13,868 nt of DNA from JBALVT01 sp036961345 (GTDB taxonomy: Bacteria; Pseudomonadota; Gammaproteobacteria; Pseudomonadales; Halieaceae). The stretch lies in assembly GCA_036961345.1 (NCBI GenBank), contig JBALVT010000109.1:1-13868 (forward strand), read 5' to 3'. Below, piece by piece: positions 6,536 to 13,408 of this stretch (position 1 is the first letter of the stretch; each line of letters starts with the position of its first letter). The notes under the pieces were generated by a model. That model did not search any database. It saw only the letters and a program-made list of their open reading frames with translations, and was not told the origin of the DNA. Both the position numbers and the translations under genes were made by a program.

Positions 6536-7168
6536 TCAGTCGTTTTTGCAGATCAGTCGTTCAAACAGCAGGCGCGCTTCTTCAAGTTTGTCAAAAATGG
6601 GGTAGCTGCTATCGATAGCCCAGCTGGTGGTGAGTGTATTGAGGGTGCCAACGACCATAGTGGCAAGAATTTCCGGCGAAAACTCGGAGTGGGCATCGCC
6701 TATATTCTGGCCTGCAACAAAAAGCTCTTTGAAACTCTCGATCGCCGAATTGCCAATTTGCCGCTGTTGCTCGGTGTTATTGGCAAAGGTAGACGGCGCC
6801 ATAAGAATGAGTTGTCGGTCTATATCTGCATAGCTGGCGTAGTTGGCTTCAATGTAATCGATCATCGCGGCCAGGCGCGCCCGGGTTGAATCGTGGTTGT
6901 CCATCAGCAGGCGCAGCATCGGTTCTGATTGGTTGTACAGACGGGAAATGCCAAGCCCGCCGAGTAGGGCGTGTTTGTTGGGATAGTGGCCGTAGAACGT
7001 GCGGCGCGCGACGTCGGCTTCGACGCAAATCTGTTCGATGCTGGTATCTTCAATGCCCTGGCGCTTGAACAGCTCATAGGCCGCATCTTCAATTTTGGCG
7101 CGAATTTCCTGTTTGCGTTTCTCGCGGCGCCCGACGGGAGGCCCGACGGGAGGATCCATAACTTCCAT
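6536..7168 (-). CDS. TetR/AcrR-family transcriptional regulator
   Basis: This 210-residue protein has a TetR-type N-terminal helix-turn-helix: AAYELFKRQGIEDTSIEQIC (29-48), then VEADVARRTFYGHYPNKHALL (about 49-69), with the conserved FYGHYPNK recognition-helix end. The remaining 140 residues would be the ligand-binding and dimer domain. Members usually repress a neighbouring gene until a small molecule binds. It is divergent from the amidohydrolase operon (128 bases between starts) and a palindrome overlaps both candidate promoters, so it probably controls itself and that operon. The ATG at 7166-7168 is used here; a second ATG three codons in is possible, and neither has a strong ribosome site. 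The N-terminus before the DNA-binding domain carries PPVGPPVG, created by a 12-base tandem duplication. The ligand is unknown and is presumably a pathway substrate or intermediate. Confidence 0.93.
   Translation of the reverse strand: MEVMDPPVGPPVGRREKRKQEIRAKIEDAAYELFKRQGIEDTSIEQICVEADVARRTFYGHYPNKHALLGGLGISRLYNQSEPMLRLLMDNHDSTRARLAAMIDYIEANYASYADIDRQLILMAPSTFANNTEQQRQIGNSAIESFKELFVAGQNIGDAHSEFSPEILATMVVGTLNTLTTSWAIDSSYPIFDKLEEARLLFERLICKND
7129..7152. repeat. Tandem duplication of a 12-base unit within the TetR gene
   Basis: GCCCGACGGGAG occurs twice head to tail (7129-7140 and 7141-7152). It is in frame, adding one PPVG unit to the disordered-looking N-terminus of the regulator, ahead of its helix-turn-helix. 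Such repeats can expand or contract by slippage without breaking the frame. Confidence 0.9.
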
Positions 7169-7186
7169 AAATTATCCGTAATGCTG

Positions 7187-7215
7187 TTGCATTCTGTAAG
7201 CCATTAAACTATTTT
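7187..7215 (+). promoter_or_regulatory. Candidate sigma-70 promoter of the amidohydrolase operon
   Basis: TTGCAT (7187-7192), a 17-base spacer and TATTTT (7210-7215) give four of six matches to each consensus box. The -10 box abuts the palindrome at 7214-7231. The match is modest and was found by eye. Confidence 0.4.
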
Positions 7216-7231
7216 GTATACATATGTGCAA
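7203..7231 (-). promoter_or_regulatory. Candidate sigma-70 promoter of the TetR gene
   Basis: On the minus strand TTGCAC (7226-7231), a 17-base spacer and TTTAAT (7203-7208) form a promoter-like pair; the -10 box has five of six consensus bases and the -35 three. It overlaps the rightward promoter candidate and the palindrome, so one bound repressor could shut both. Confidence 0.4.
7214..7231. promoter_or_regulatory. Imperfect palindrome, candidate TetR operator between the divergent units
   Basis: TTGTATACATATGTGCAA is symmetric at 12 of 18 positions (pattern TTGnAnAnATnTnTnCAA), and all mismatched pairs are transitions. It lies between the TetR gene and the operon it probably controls, overlapping both candidate promoters, as expected for an autoregulated TetR system. 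Binding has not been shown. Confidence 0.5.
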
Positions 7232-7296
7232 GTTTGCTCGTTTGTGTCGTTAGCTTGCGTGGCCAAAACCCCCTCTGGTGAGAGAGTACAGTTGTT

Positions 7297-8511
7297 ATGT
7301 CCGATCGTTTAATAGTGGTGTCGTCCGATTGCCATGCCGGTCTTCCAATCGCCGACTATAAGCCGTACCTGGAAACAAAATATCACGAAACCATGGATTT
7401 GGCGGTGCCTATCACCGTTGAAATGCTGCAGAAGGCCGAAGAGAGCTTTCTCATCAAGGAAATCAACGATGAATGGCGTGCACCTATTAAACAGCAACTG
7501 ACAGGTGCCTGGGACTATCAGGAGCGGGTAAAGATGTTGGCCGGAGACGGTATCGCCGCGGAAGTGATTTTTCCCGATGGAATCACTGAAATGAACACAC
7601 CGCCCTTTGGTGCAGGCCTGGGATTGTCGCCGCGGGATCAGGTGCCAGAGCTGCAGTGGGCGGGTGCGATGGCGCACAATCGCTGGCTGGCTGAATTTTG
7701 TGCCAATGACCCGGCACGCCACATCGGTGTTGCCTCTATCCCCTTGTTGTGGGATGTGCAGCAGGCGGTTGAAGGTGTCCGTTGGTGCGTCGAAAATGGG
7801 CTTAACTGCGTCATGATTCCAACGTTATGGGGCGAACACGACGCCTACCATCATCGAAAATATGACCCCTTCTGGGAGGTGTGTGAAGAATTGGATGTCA
7901 TTATCCATTTTCACTCTGGCCCCGCTCCGCACCCGGAGTATTTTGGCAAAAATTGGCCGGTTGAAGACAACAGCAGCGACATGCCCGGAGCAATGGGTGT
8001 TTATGTGTCCGAGGTGATGTGGTGGTTGTACCGGCCGCTCACCTACATGATCTGGGGTGGTGTGTTTGAGCGCTATCCCAAACTGCGCGCGGTAATGACA
8101 GAGGGAGGCACAATTTTTATGCTGCCCCCCTGGTTGCGCCTGCTCGATCACAATTACACTGATGTGCAGTTTTCGGCAAAGCTGGGTGATTTTAGAAGTC
8201 ACCTGTCGATGAAACCCAGTGACTACTTCAATCGTAATATCAATATTGGTGCCTCCTGTATTCCTCGGGCAGACGTTGATCTGCGTGGCCTTATCGGCGT
8301 CGAGAATATGATGTGGGGTAGTGACTACCCCCATCCCGAGGGTACCTGGCCGCACACAGGTGAGTACTTCACCGAAGTGTTCAGCGGTGTTCCCGAGGAG
8401 GAGGGCCGAAAGATTCTCGGTGAAAATGCAGTTGACTGGTACGGCCTTGATCGCCAGAAGTTGCAGCTTATAGCCGATGAGATCGGCCCACGTACATCCA
8501 TATTTAGTTAA
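7297..8511 (+). CDS. Metal-dependent amidohydrolase family 2 protein (ACMSD/decarboxylase-like)
   Basis: This 404-residue cytoplasmic protein has the TIM-barrel features of amidohydrolase family 2. There is a first metal motif near the N-terminus, SSDCHAG (D11, H13), where a DxH replaces the common HxH. A central IIHFHSG (H204, H206) follows, then E269 in VMTEGG, and a C-terminal MMWGSDYPHPEG (339-349) with the conserved aspartate D343 before the final helices. Family knowledge: members hydrolyse C-O or C-N bonds or decarboxylate aromatic or enoic acids using one divalent metal ion. Which reaction applies here is unknown. It is the first gene of the operon; GAGAG lies about 11 bases before the ATG at 7297, and the Rieske gene follows after 28 bases. 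The similar proteins I recall from steroid and aromatic catabolic clusters are annotated only as amidohydrolases. Confidence 0.88.
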   Translation: MSDRLIVVSSDCHAGLPIADYKPYLETKYHETMDLAVPITVEMLQKAEESFLIKEINDEWRAPIKQQLTGAWDYQERVKMLAGDGIAAEVIFPDGITEMNTPPFGAGLGLSPRDQVPELQWAGAMAHNRWLAEFCANDPARHIGVASIPLLWDVQQAVEGVRWCVENGLNCVMIPTLWGEHDAYHHRKYDPFWEVCEELDVIIHFHSGPAPHPEYFGKNWPVEDNSSDMPGAMGVYVSEVMWWLYRPLTYMIWGGVFERYPKLRAVMTEGGTIFMLPPWLRLLDHNYTDVQFSAKLGDFRSHLSMKPSDYFNRNINIGASCIPRADVDLRGLIGVENMMWGSDYPHPEGTWPHTGEYFTEVFSGVPEEEGRKILGENAVDWYGLDRQKLQLIADEIGPRTSIFS

Positions 8512-8539
8512 TTTTTCTTTTAAAACCTGGAGATAGTGA

Positions 8540-9505
8540 ATGGCCATTGTTGAAGCCTGCCAGTCGAAAACAAACACAACACCCGAGTTCCCCATGGGTT
8601 GGTATTCTCTGGCTCGCAGTCATGAACTGCTGGTGGGCGAAGTTACCTCCGTACAGGCATTTGATCGTGAGTTAGCGCTGTATCGTACCCGCAGTGGTGT
8701 GCCGGTGTTACAGGATGCGTTTTGTCCGCATTTGGGCGCGAATCTCGGCGTAGAGGGACGGGTTGTTGGTGAGTCTATACGATGCCCGTTCCACGGCTGG
8801 CGTTTTGGCACTGATGGTGAATGCAAAGAGATACCGTATTGTGAAGAAATTCCGGAGCGCGCCAAAATTCGGATGTGGAACTGCCAGGAAAAAAACGGTG
8901 AAATCTACATTTGGTACCACCCTGAAAACACCGCTCCGCAGTGGGAGCTACCCGATTTACCTGAGTTGGGTAACGGCGATTGGACTTCGCCGCGCTACGC
9001 GGAATTTCTTGTGCCTGCGCATGTTCAGGATATCGCGGAAAATTCATGTGACCCCGTACATTTCCAATTTGTGCACGGCCAGCCGGATATTCCTCCATCC
9101 GAGGTGACCATCGAGGATAACGGCCGTATTTTACATCTCAATTCTGATGCCAGTAATGCAGCCGCCAACCCCGGACAGTTGCATGCCACGGTTTACAGCC
9201 CCGGATTTGCAATGGTCAGAATGACCTATGGCCCCAATGCTGAAATGGTGATGTACAACAGTGCCCAGCCTATTAATAAACACGAAACGAGAATGCGCTG
9301 GACGCTCACAGTACGCAAGGAAATTGAAGATCTGGCCGGCGATGATGTGATCAAGGGAATTATTTCCGGACTTGATGATGATTACCCAATCTGGGCCAAC
9401 AAGGTTCATAAACATCGGCCAATTTTTTGCAATGGCGATGACACACTGGTGACTTTCCGCAAATGGGTGAGGCAGTTTTACATCGATCAGAAGGAGAGTG
9501 CGTAG
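8540..9505 (+). CDS. Rieske non-haem iron oxygenase, KshA-like terminal oxygenase
   Basis: This 321-residue protein has a Rieske [2Fe-2S] domain with CPH (C62, H64) and CPFHGW (C82, H85), spaced normally. The catalytic domain has ENSCDPVHFQFVHG (167-180), giving the bridging D171 and iron ligands H174 and H179; the third ligand is probably D281 in DDDYPIW. The H-x4-H spacing and GECKEIPYCEEIPERAK after the cluster resemble 3-ketosteroid 9-alpha-hydroxylase KshA and cholesterol 7-desaturase relatives. The enzyme should hydroxylate, demethylate or desaturate a hydrophobic substrate using O2. No reductase or ferredoxin gene is nearby, so electrons must come from elsewhere. It is shorter than typical KshA, which by recall is over 380 residues. 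GGAG stands 7 bases before the ATG at 8540. The KshA resemblance was judged by eye and the substrate is not proven. Confidence 0.9.
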   Translation: MAIVEACQSKTNTTPEFPMGWYSLARSHELLVGEVTSVQAFDRELALYRTRSGVPVLQDAFCPHLGANLGVEGRVVGESIRCPFHGWRFGTDGECKEIPYCEEIPERAKIRMWNCQEKNGEIYIWYHPENTAPQWELPDLPELGNGDWTSPRYAEFLVPAHVQDIAENSCDPVHFQFVHGQPDIPPSEVTIEDNGRILHLNSDASNAAANPGQLHATVYSPGFAMVRMTYGPNAEMVMYNSAQPINKHETRMRWTLTVRKEIEDLAGDDVIKGIISGLDDDYPIWANKVHKHRPIFCNGDDTLVTFRKWVRQFYIDQKESA

Positions 9506-9507
9506 TT

Positions 9508-10389
9508 ATGCAGGATTTTAACGGCAAGGTTGCAGTGATCACCGGCGGTGCAAGTGGTGTTGGGCGCTCGCTGGCGTTTTCTCTTGGCCGGCGCGGCGCC
9601 AAAATTGTAGTGGGAGATGTCGATCAATCCGCGATGGCGCAAATTCTTTCTGACCTTGGTGCGCAAGATATTGAGGCAATTGTAGAGTCTTGTGACGTTA
9701 CCAGTCCGGAGAGCCTCAATGCTCTGGCAGACAAGGCTGAACAGACCTTTGGCGCAGTTGACCTGGTGTTTGCCAACGCCGGTATCGGCGCAGGAGAATC
9801 GGGCGCTATGTGGGATTACTCCCAGAAAGACTGGCAGTGGTGTTTCAATGTGAATATGTGGGGTGTCATCAATACTATTTCCGCTTTTATGCCTCGTCTG
9901 ACAGCGCGTAATGAAGAGGCGCATTTTGTTGTGACGGGTTCTGGCAATGGCGCGCTTTTAGTTTACCCTGATCAGCCAATTTACACCGCCAGTAAGGCGG
10001 CGGTGCACGCCATCACTGAAAACCTGCACTACCAGGTTAGCGCTGCGAATAGTCCGGTCAAGGTGAGTGCCTTGTTTCCCGGGCCGCATGTCGTCGACAC
10101 CGGTTTGTTCAACTCGGGGCGAGTACGGCCTGACGAGCTGAAGAAGGAAACTGAGGGAAATGCTTCGGGTATTAGCTCGGTCGATGACATGAAAAAGATG
10201 TGTGCCGAATTTGGAATTGAATTGCAAACCACGCATCCTGATGAAGTGGCTGAGATGGCAGTTGAGGGTTTACAAAACGACGCTTTTTGGCTGCTGGCAA
10301 CAACCCCCGATACCGACGAGAAAATTCGCGCTCGTGCCCAGATGATTCTCAATCGCGAAACACCCGTACCCAATATGGTTGGTGCCTAG
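9508..10389 (+). CDS. Short-chain dehydrogenase/reductase in the Rieske operon
   Basis: From the ATG at 9508 the protein has 293 residues. It shows the SDR cofactor loop TGGASGVG (12-19), D37 after beta strand 2 (NAD preference), FANAG (88-92), catalytic S145 in TGSGNG, Y159 and K163 (YTASK), and FPGPHVVDTGL (190-200). The tail is about 40 residues longer than in minimal SDRs and carries KKMCAEFGIE. It would oxidise an alcohol made by the oxygenase or reduce a ketone. The start is two bases after the Rieske stop, with GGAG about 11 bases upstream. A longer in-frame extension to 9463 lies inside the Rieske gene and lacks SDR character, so it was not used. Translational coupling with the Rieske gene is likely. 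The substrate is unknown. Confidence 0.93.
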   Translation: MQDFNGKVAVITGGASGVGRSLAFSLGRRGAKIVVGDVDQSAMAQILSDLGAQDIEAIVESCDVTSPESLNALADKAEQTFGAVDLVFANAGIGAGESGAMWDYSQKDWQWCFNVNMWGVINTISAFMPRLTARNEEAHFVVTGSGNGALLVYPDQPIYTASKAAVHAITENLHYQVSAANSPVKVSALFPGPHVVDTGLFNSGRVRPDELKKETEGNASGISSVDDMKKMCAEFGIELQTTHPDEVAEMAVEGLQNDAFWLLATTPDTDEKIRARAQMILNRETPVPNMVGA

Positions 10390-10431
10390 AGCCACGCCGT
10401 CCTATCCATTATCCCAGTAAGAGGAAATAAC

Positions 10432-11211
10432 ATGTCGAATGAAACCGCCGCGCCCCAGGGAAATCCTGGTGATATCGTCAATTGGCCGATGCTCAAGATT
10501 GTGTATCGGACAGACCCGGATAAGATCGCAGCGCTGCTGCCTCCCGGCATTGAGCCCGGTGCCAACCCCAATGTAAATCTGACAATTTATAATTTTCCGG
10601 TTCCAGATGAGCCCGAGTTCGGCATAGTAACAAGCGTGGACGCGCGCTTTAATGGCGTAGAAGGTGAATACACCCTGGGCTACGGAATTGATCAGGAATC
10701 GGCGATTTTTGTCAGTCAGGAGACCAACGGCCAGCCGAAGTACCCCTGTACAACGGATTTTTACCGCCTTGGACCACAGGTAACAGCACGCTGCACACAC
10801 CAGGGTTATACCTTTGTAGAGTTTAAAGGGCTATCAACAGGTCCAACAGAAATACCCGCCGATTATGACCAGCATGAATTCTGGATTAAGGTTTCGCGTG
10901 CAGTCAGCGTAGGTGGTCCAGCCACCGGCTATGACTTTCCGCCACAGGTTGTGCAGGTGAGTAGCCGCTACGGTACCGCTTGGCGTGAAGAAGTACAGGG
11001 CGAATTGATACTGCGCGACAGCCCCTGGGATCCTTTGACAACAGAGCTGCCGATGCTTGAGCAGCTTTCTGCGCATCTATGGTGGCCTATTTTTCTGGAT
11101 CGGCAAATGAAGTTGGCAGGTCCCCTGGATCCCGAAGGCTTTTTGCCGTTTGCTGATACAATCTCCGGGTCTCGTTGGCCGGGACAAAATGGTGGTCCCA
11201 AGCGCGGCTAA
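10432..11211 (+). CDS. Acetoacetate decarboxylase superfamily protein
   Basis: This 259-residue protein has the acetoacetate decarboxylase fold signatures LKIVYRTDPDKIAALLPPG (21-39), FNGVEGEY (73-80) and NGQPKYP (99-105). K103 corresponds to the lysine that forms a Schiff base with the substrate. The neighbouring lysine that lowers its pKa in true acetoacetate decarboxylases is a tyrosine here (Y104). By alignment from memory, the active-site arginine and glutamate are also replaced (around W18 and G64). Family knowledge: relatives with such changes act as aldolase-dehydratases, hydratases or decarboxylases of other keto acids, so the reaction probably involves a Schiff base but need not be acetoacetate decarboxylation. 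AGAGGAAATAAC before the ATG at 10432 is a good ribosome site, and the gene follows the SDR by 42 bases. Its place in the operon suggests a late C-C cleavage or dehydration step. Confidence 0.82.
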   Translation: MSNETAAPQGNPGDIVNWPMLKIVYRTDPDKIAALLPPGIEPGANPNVNLTIYNFPVPDEPEFGIVTSVDARFNGVEGEYTLGYGIDQESAIFVSQETNGQPKYPCTTDFYRLGPQVTARCTHQGYTFVEFKGLSTGPTEIPADYDQHEFWIKVSRAVSVGGPATGYDFPPQVVQVSSRYGTAWREEVQGELILRDSPWDPLTTELPMLEQLSAHLWWPIFLDRQMKLAGPLDPEGFLPFADTISGSRWPGQNGGPKRG

Positions 11212-11267
11212 GCCCGCAGGGCGCTTGGATGGCTGCTTTTGCTGCGCATGCTGTAAGGAAGCTATAA

Positions 11268-12458
11268 GTGCCCCAGATAAAAGATTGGATTCCGGCTCTG
11301 ACCGGCATGATGTGTTTCGCGTTGGGCGCCGGTCTGATCGGTGTTTACGGTTTTTTTGCCGAACATCTGGCCCGCGAATTTGATGTGGGGCTGGCGACGA
11401 TAAATATCGGCCCCGTGGCATTATTGCTGGTGCCTGGGCTGGTTGGGCCGTTGATAGGCAAGCTGGTTGACCGGGTGCCTATACGGCGCATTATGCTAAC
11501 CGGCGCCACTATCGCCATGTTGTCACTTTGCGTTTCTGGTTCGGCCAACTCGCTGGTTTTGGCCGCCGTTGGGTTTGTTGGGTTTTCCCTGGGGCTGTCA
11601 ATGTATGGGCCGGTGGTGGTTAATGGCCTGCTAATAAAACTCTATCCGGGACGCGAGGCCAGAGCCCTGGCATTTGCCGCGATGGGCATTAGTGTTGCCA
11701 CGGCGTTATTGCCTCCCCTGGTCGGTCTATTGTTGGTGAGTTTCGATTGGCGCACGGCATTAACGATGCTGGCAGTGGGTATATTGCTGACGCTCTGGTT
11801 GTTGATTCTGCTTGGCATTCCCGCCAATGCAGGTGTTGCCAGTGGTGACCCGGCAACGCCAAAGACGGATATCAATATCTACGGGCAGCGCAGTTTTTGG
11901 CTGGTGGGCATTTGCGTGGCACTGGTACTCAATACCGCTATTATTCTGGCCATCTGCTATCCACCGCATTTCACCAGCCAGGGCTATAGCGTGGCGCAGG
12001 CCGGACTATTTATCTCGGTCGCCGGTATTGCGGGCCTTTTTGGCAAGACCGTGTTGGCGGTGTTTGCCGAGTCGGTTAGCCGCCACACTAAAGCGGTGGC
12101 GATTGGCTTAATTGCTGGACAGGCCATTGGGTTGGGACTATTACTGGTGGTAACAGGTGTCGGACAAACACTGTTGGTGTTATGCCTGGCTGGCGCTTGC
12201 AGTGGGGGGTTTATACCTATGCATCCTTACCTGAATAGTCGCTATTTTGATGCGCGAATAATTGGCCAGGTTAACGGTGCTCAAATGCCTCTTTTTTTGC
12301 CTTTGGGCATAGTCGGAGCGCCTTTGGCAGGATATATGTATGACCAGCAGGGTCACTATGAATGGGTGTTTATGGCCTTGGTTTGTGTATTGCTCGCAGC
12401 TATTCTGGTGGCCTTGTTTTTACCGCGCGCCAACCCTGTGTCGACGGCTGTGGATTAG
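11268..12458 (+). CDS. MFS transporter, monocarboxylate-carrier-like
   Basis: This very hydrophobic 396-residue protein is consistent with 12 membrane helices in two halves. The cytoplasmic loop between helices 2 and 3 carries the MFS motif A form GPLIGKLVDRVPIRR (60-74), and a hydrophilic central loop lies around 187-207. The overall style (GPVVVNGLLIKLYPGREARALAFAAMG) resembles the monocarboxylate/oxalate-formate branch. It would move a carboxylate or related hydrophobic compound across the inner membrane, presumably the substrate or product of the operon. The start is GTG at 11268, with AAGGAAG placed well upstream; no ATG fits better. It is the last gene of the five-gene rightward unit, 56 bases after the decarboxylase-like gene. 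No terminator hairpin is evident after its stop, so some read-through into the next block is possible. Confidence 0.9.
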   Translation: MPQIKDWIPALTGMMCFALGAGLIGVYGFFAEHLAREFDVGLATINIGPVALLLVPGLVGPLIGKLVDRVPIRRIMLTGATIAMLSLCVSGSANSLVLAAVGFVGFSLGLSMYGPVVVNGLLIKLYPGREARALAFAAMGISVATALLPPLVGLLLVSFDWRTALTMLAVGILLTLWLLILLGIPANAGVASGDPATPKTDINIYGQRSFWLVGICVALVLNTAIILAICYPPHFTSQGYSVAQAGLFISVAGIAGLFGKTVLAVFAESVSRHTKAVAIGLIAGQAIGLGLLLVVTGVGQTLLVLCLAGACSGGFIPMHPYLNSRYFDARIIGQVNGAQMPLFLPLGIVGAPLAGYMYDQQGHYEWVFMALVCVLLAAILVALFLPRANPVSTAVD

Positions 12459-12482
12459 TGAGCTCCTCCAGTAGGTAGGGTA

Positions 12483-12511
12483 TTGACCTGTGGCAATGTA
12501 ATCGATTACAT
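12483..12511 (+). promoter_or_regulatory. Candidate promoter of the ThuA-like operon
   Basis: TTGACC (12483-12488, five of six to the -35 consensus), a 17-base spacer and TTACAT (12506-12511, three of six) precede the ThuA-like gene. The -10 region lies inside the palindrome at 12495-12512, so a bound regulator would repress. Confidence 0.4.
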
Positions 12512-12512
12512 T
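12495..12512. promoter_or_regulatory. Perfect 18-bp palindrome, LacI/GalR-type operator
   Basis: AATGTAATCGATTACATT is perfectly self-complementary. Its core TGTAATCGATTACA fits the LacI/GalR operator pattern with a central CG (TGWAANCGNTTWCA type). It lies between the MFS gene and the ThuA-like gene, 55 bases before the preferred start. This separates the sugar-type operon from the upstream cluster and predicts a LacI-family regulator encoded elsewhere, since none is in the window. Confidence 0.72.
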
Positions 12513-12567
12513 AGTGGGCTTGAGTGGCCGCATTCGGCGTTCCCGGGCTAGAAAAGGTAGGTTTCCT

Positions 12568-13407
12568 TTGCTGAAGAAAATATTATTAGGTCTGTTGCTG
12601 GTGTTGATTATTCTGGCGGCACTCGTTTTTTATAACCTGCGTTCAAACGGTCTGTTTAGAGCGCCATCTTACGATACCATTTCCCCTACGATCCCTGACC
12701 TTGAGCACCCTGCGGTGCTGGTGTTGAACAAAACCAACGGCTTTATTCACAAAGAGGGATTACCGGCGGCAGGTAAAATGCTGGAAGAGCTGGCGGCGGA
12801 AAATGGCTGGCATCTATACACCACCGATAACGCCGCCACTCATAATGCCGCTGATTTGGCGCGTTTCGATGTGGTGATATGGAATAACACATCTGGAGAT
12901 ATACTGACCTTGGAACAACGCACTGCCTTCAAAACCTGGCTTCTTGCAGGTGGGCAGTGGCTGGGTTTGCACGCCGCGGGTGGCGACCCCTCTTATGACT
13001 GGGCTTGGTATGTCGATACTCTGTTGGGTGCGCAGTTTTTTGGCCACACGATGTCACCGCAGTTCCAGGATGCTGACGTAATGGTAGTGGAGTCTTCCGA
13101 GCTTACGGGGCATTTGCAATCGCCCTGGAATATTGCCCAGGAGGAGTGGTATGCCTTCGATCGCAACCCGCGCGATACAGGCTCAACCATACTATTGGCA
13201 TTGGATGAGTCGTCCTACGATACCCAGGAATCAGTATTTCCTGACCCGACCATGCCCGGCGAGCACCCAATCGCCTGGACTCATACTCTTGGGCAGGGCA
13301 CTATTATTTATTCAGGGATTGGTCATACGGCCCAGACCTACAGTCTTCCACAGTATCGTGAATTTCTGGTCAGGGCGATTAATCGACTGGCGGGGCAGGA
13401 GAAGTAA
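12568..13407 (+). CDS. Membrane-anchored ThuA-like domain protein
   Basis: With the TTG start at 12568 the product has 279 residues. Residues 2-22 (LKKILLGLLLVLIILAALVF) form a signal anchor or uncleaved signal peptide, so the rest lies in the periplasm. The body matches the ThuA/trehalose-utilisation fold (class I glutamine amidotransferase-like): AVLVLNKTNGFIHKE near the start, FDVVIWNNTSGD, LLAGGQWLGLHAAGGD in the middle, and HPIAWTHTLGQGTIIYSGIGHT near the C-terminus. The biochemical role of the family is unsettled; members occur with sugar-oxidising enzymes. An in-frame GTG at 12514 would add 18 arginine-rich residues, but AAAAGGTAGG just before 12568 and the signal-like sequence favour the later start. 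It is the first gene of an operon with the next two, under the palindrome at 12495-12512. Confidence 0.8.
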   Translation: MLKKILLGLLLVLIILAALVFYNLRSNGLFRAPSYDTISPTIPDLEHPAVLVLNKTNGFIHKEGLPAAGKMLEELAAENGWHLYTTDNAATHNAADLARFDVVIWNNTSGDILTLEQRTAFKTWLLAGGQWLGLHAAGGDPSYDWAWYVDTLLGAQFFGHTMSPQFQDADVMVVESSELTGHLQSPWNIAQEEWYAFDRNPRDTGSTILLALDESSYDTQESVFPDPTMPGEHPIAWTHTLGQGTIIYSGIGHTAQTYSLPQYREFLVRAINRLAGQEK

Positions 13408-13408
13408 T

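Noticed and set aside
7825..8595. Minus-strand open frame of 256 codons
   Set aside because: It lies opposite the amidohydrolase and the start of the Rieske gene; the product has no family features and the opposite strand is clearly coding.
9463..9507. 15-residue N-terminal extension of the second SDR
   Set aside because: It is encoded within the Rieske gene, and SDR similarity starts at the ATG at 9508.
12514..12567. Upstream GTG start for the ThuA-like protein
   Set aside because: It would add an arginine-rich stretch before a normal signal anchor and would begin immediately beside the operator; a better ribosome site precedes the TTG at 12568.
13133..13408. In-frame extension of the 88-residue membrane protein back into the ThuA-like gene
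   Set aside because: It is a frame shadow; the ATG at 13409 has a ribosome site and fits the tight operon spacing.
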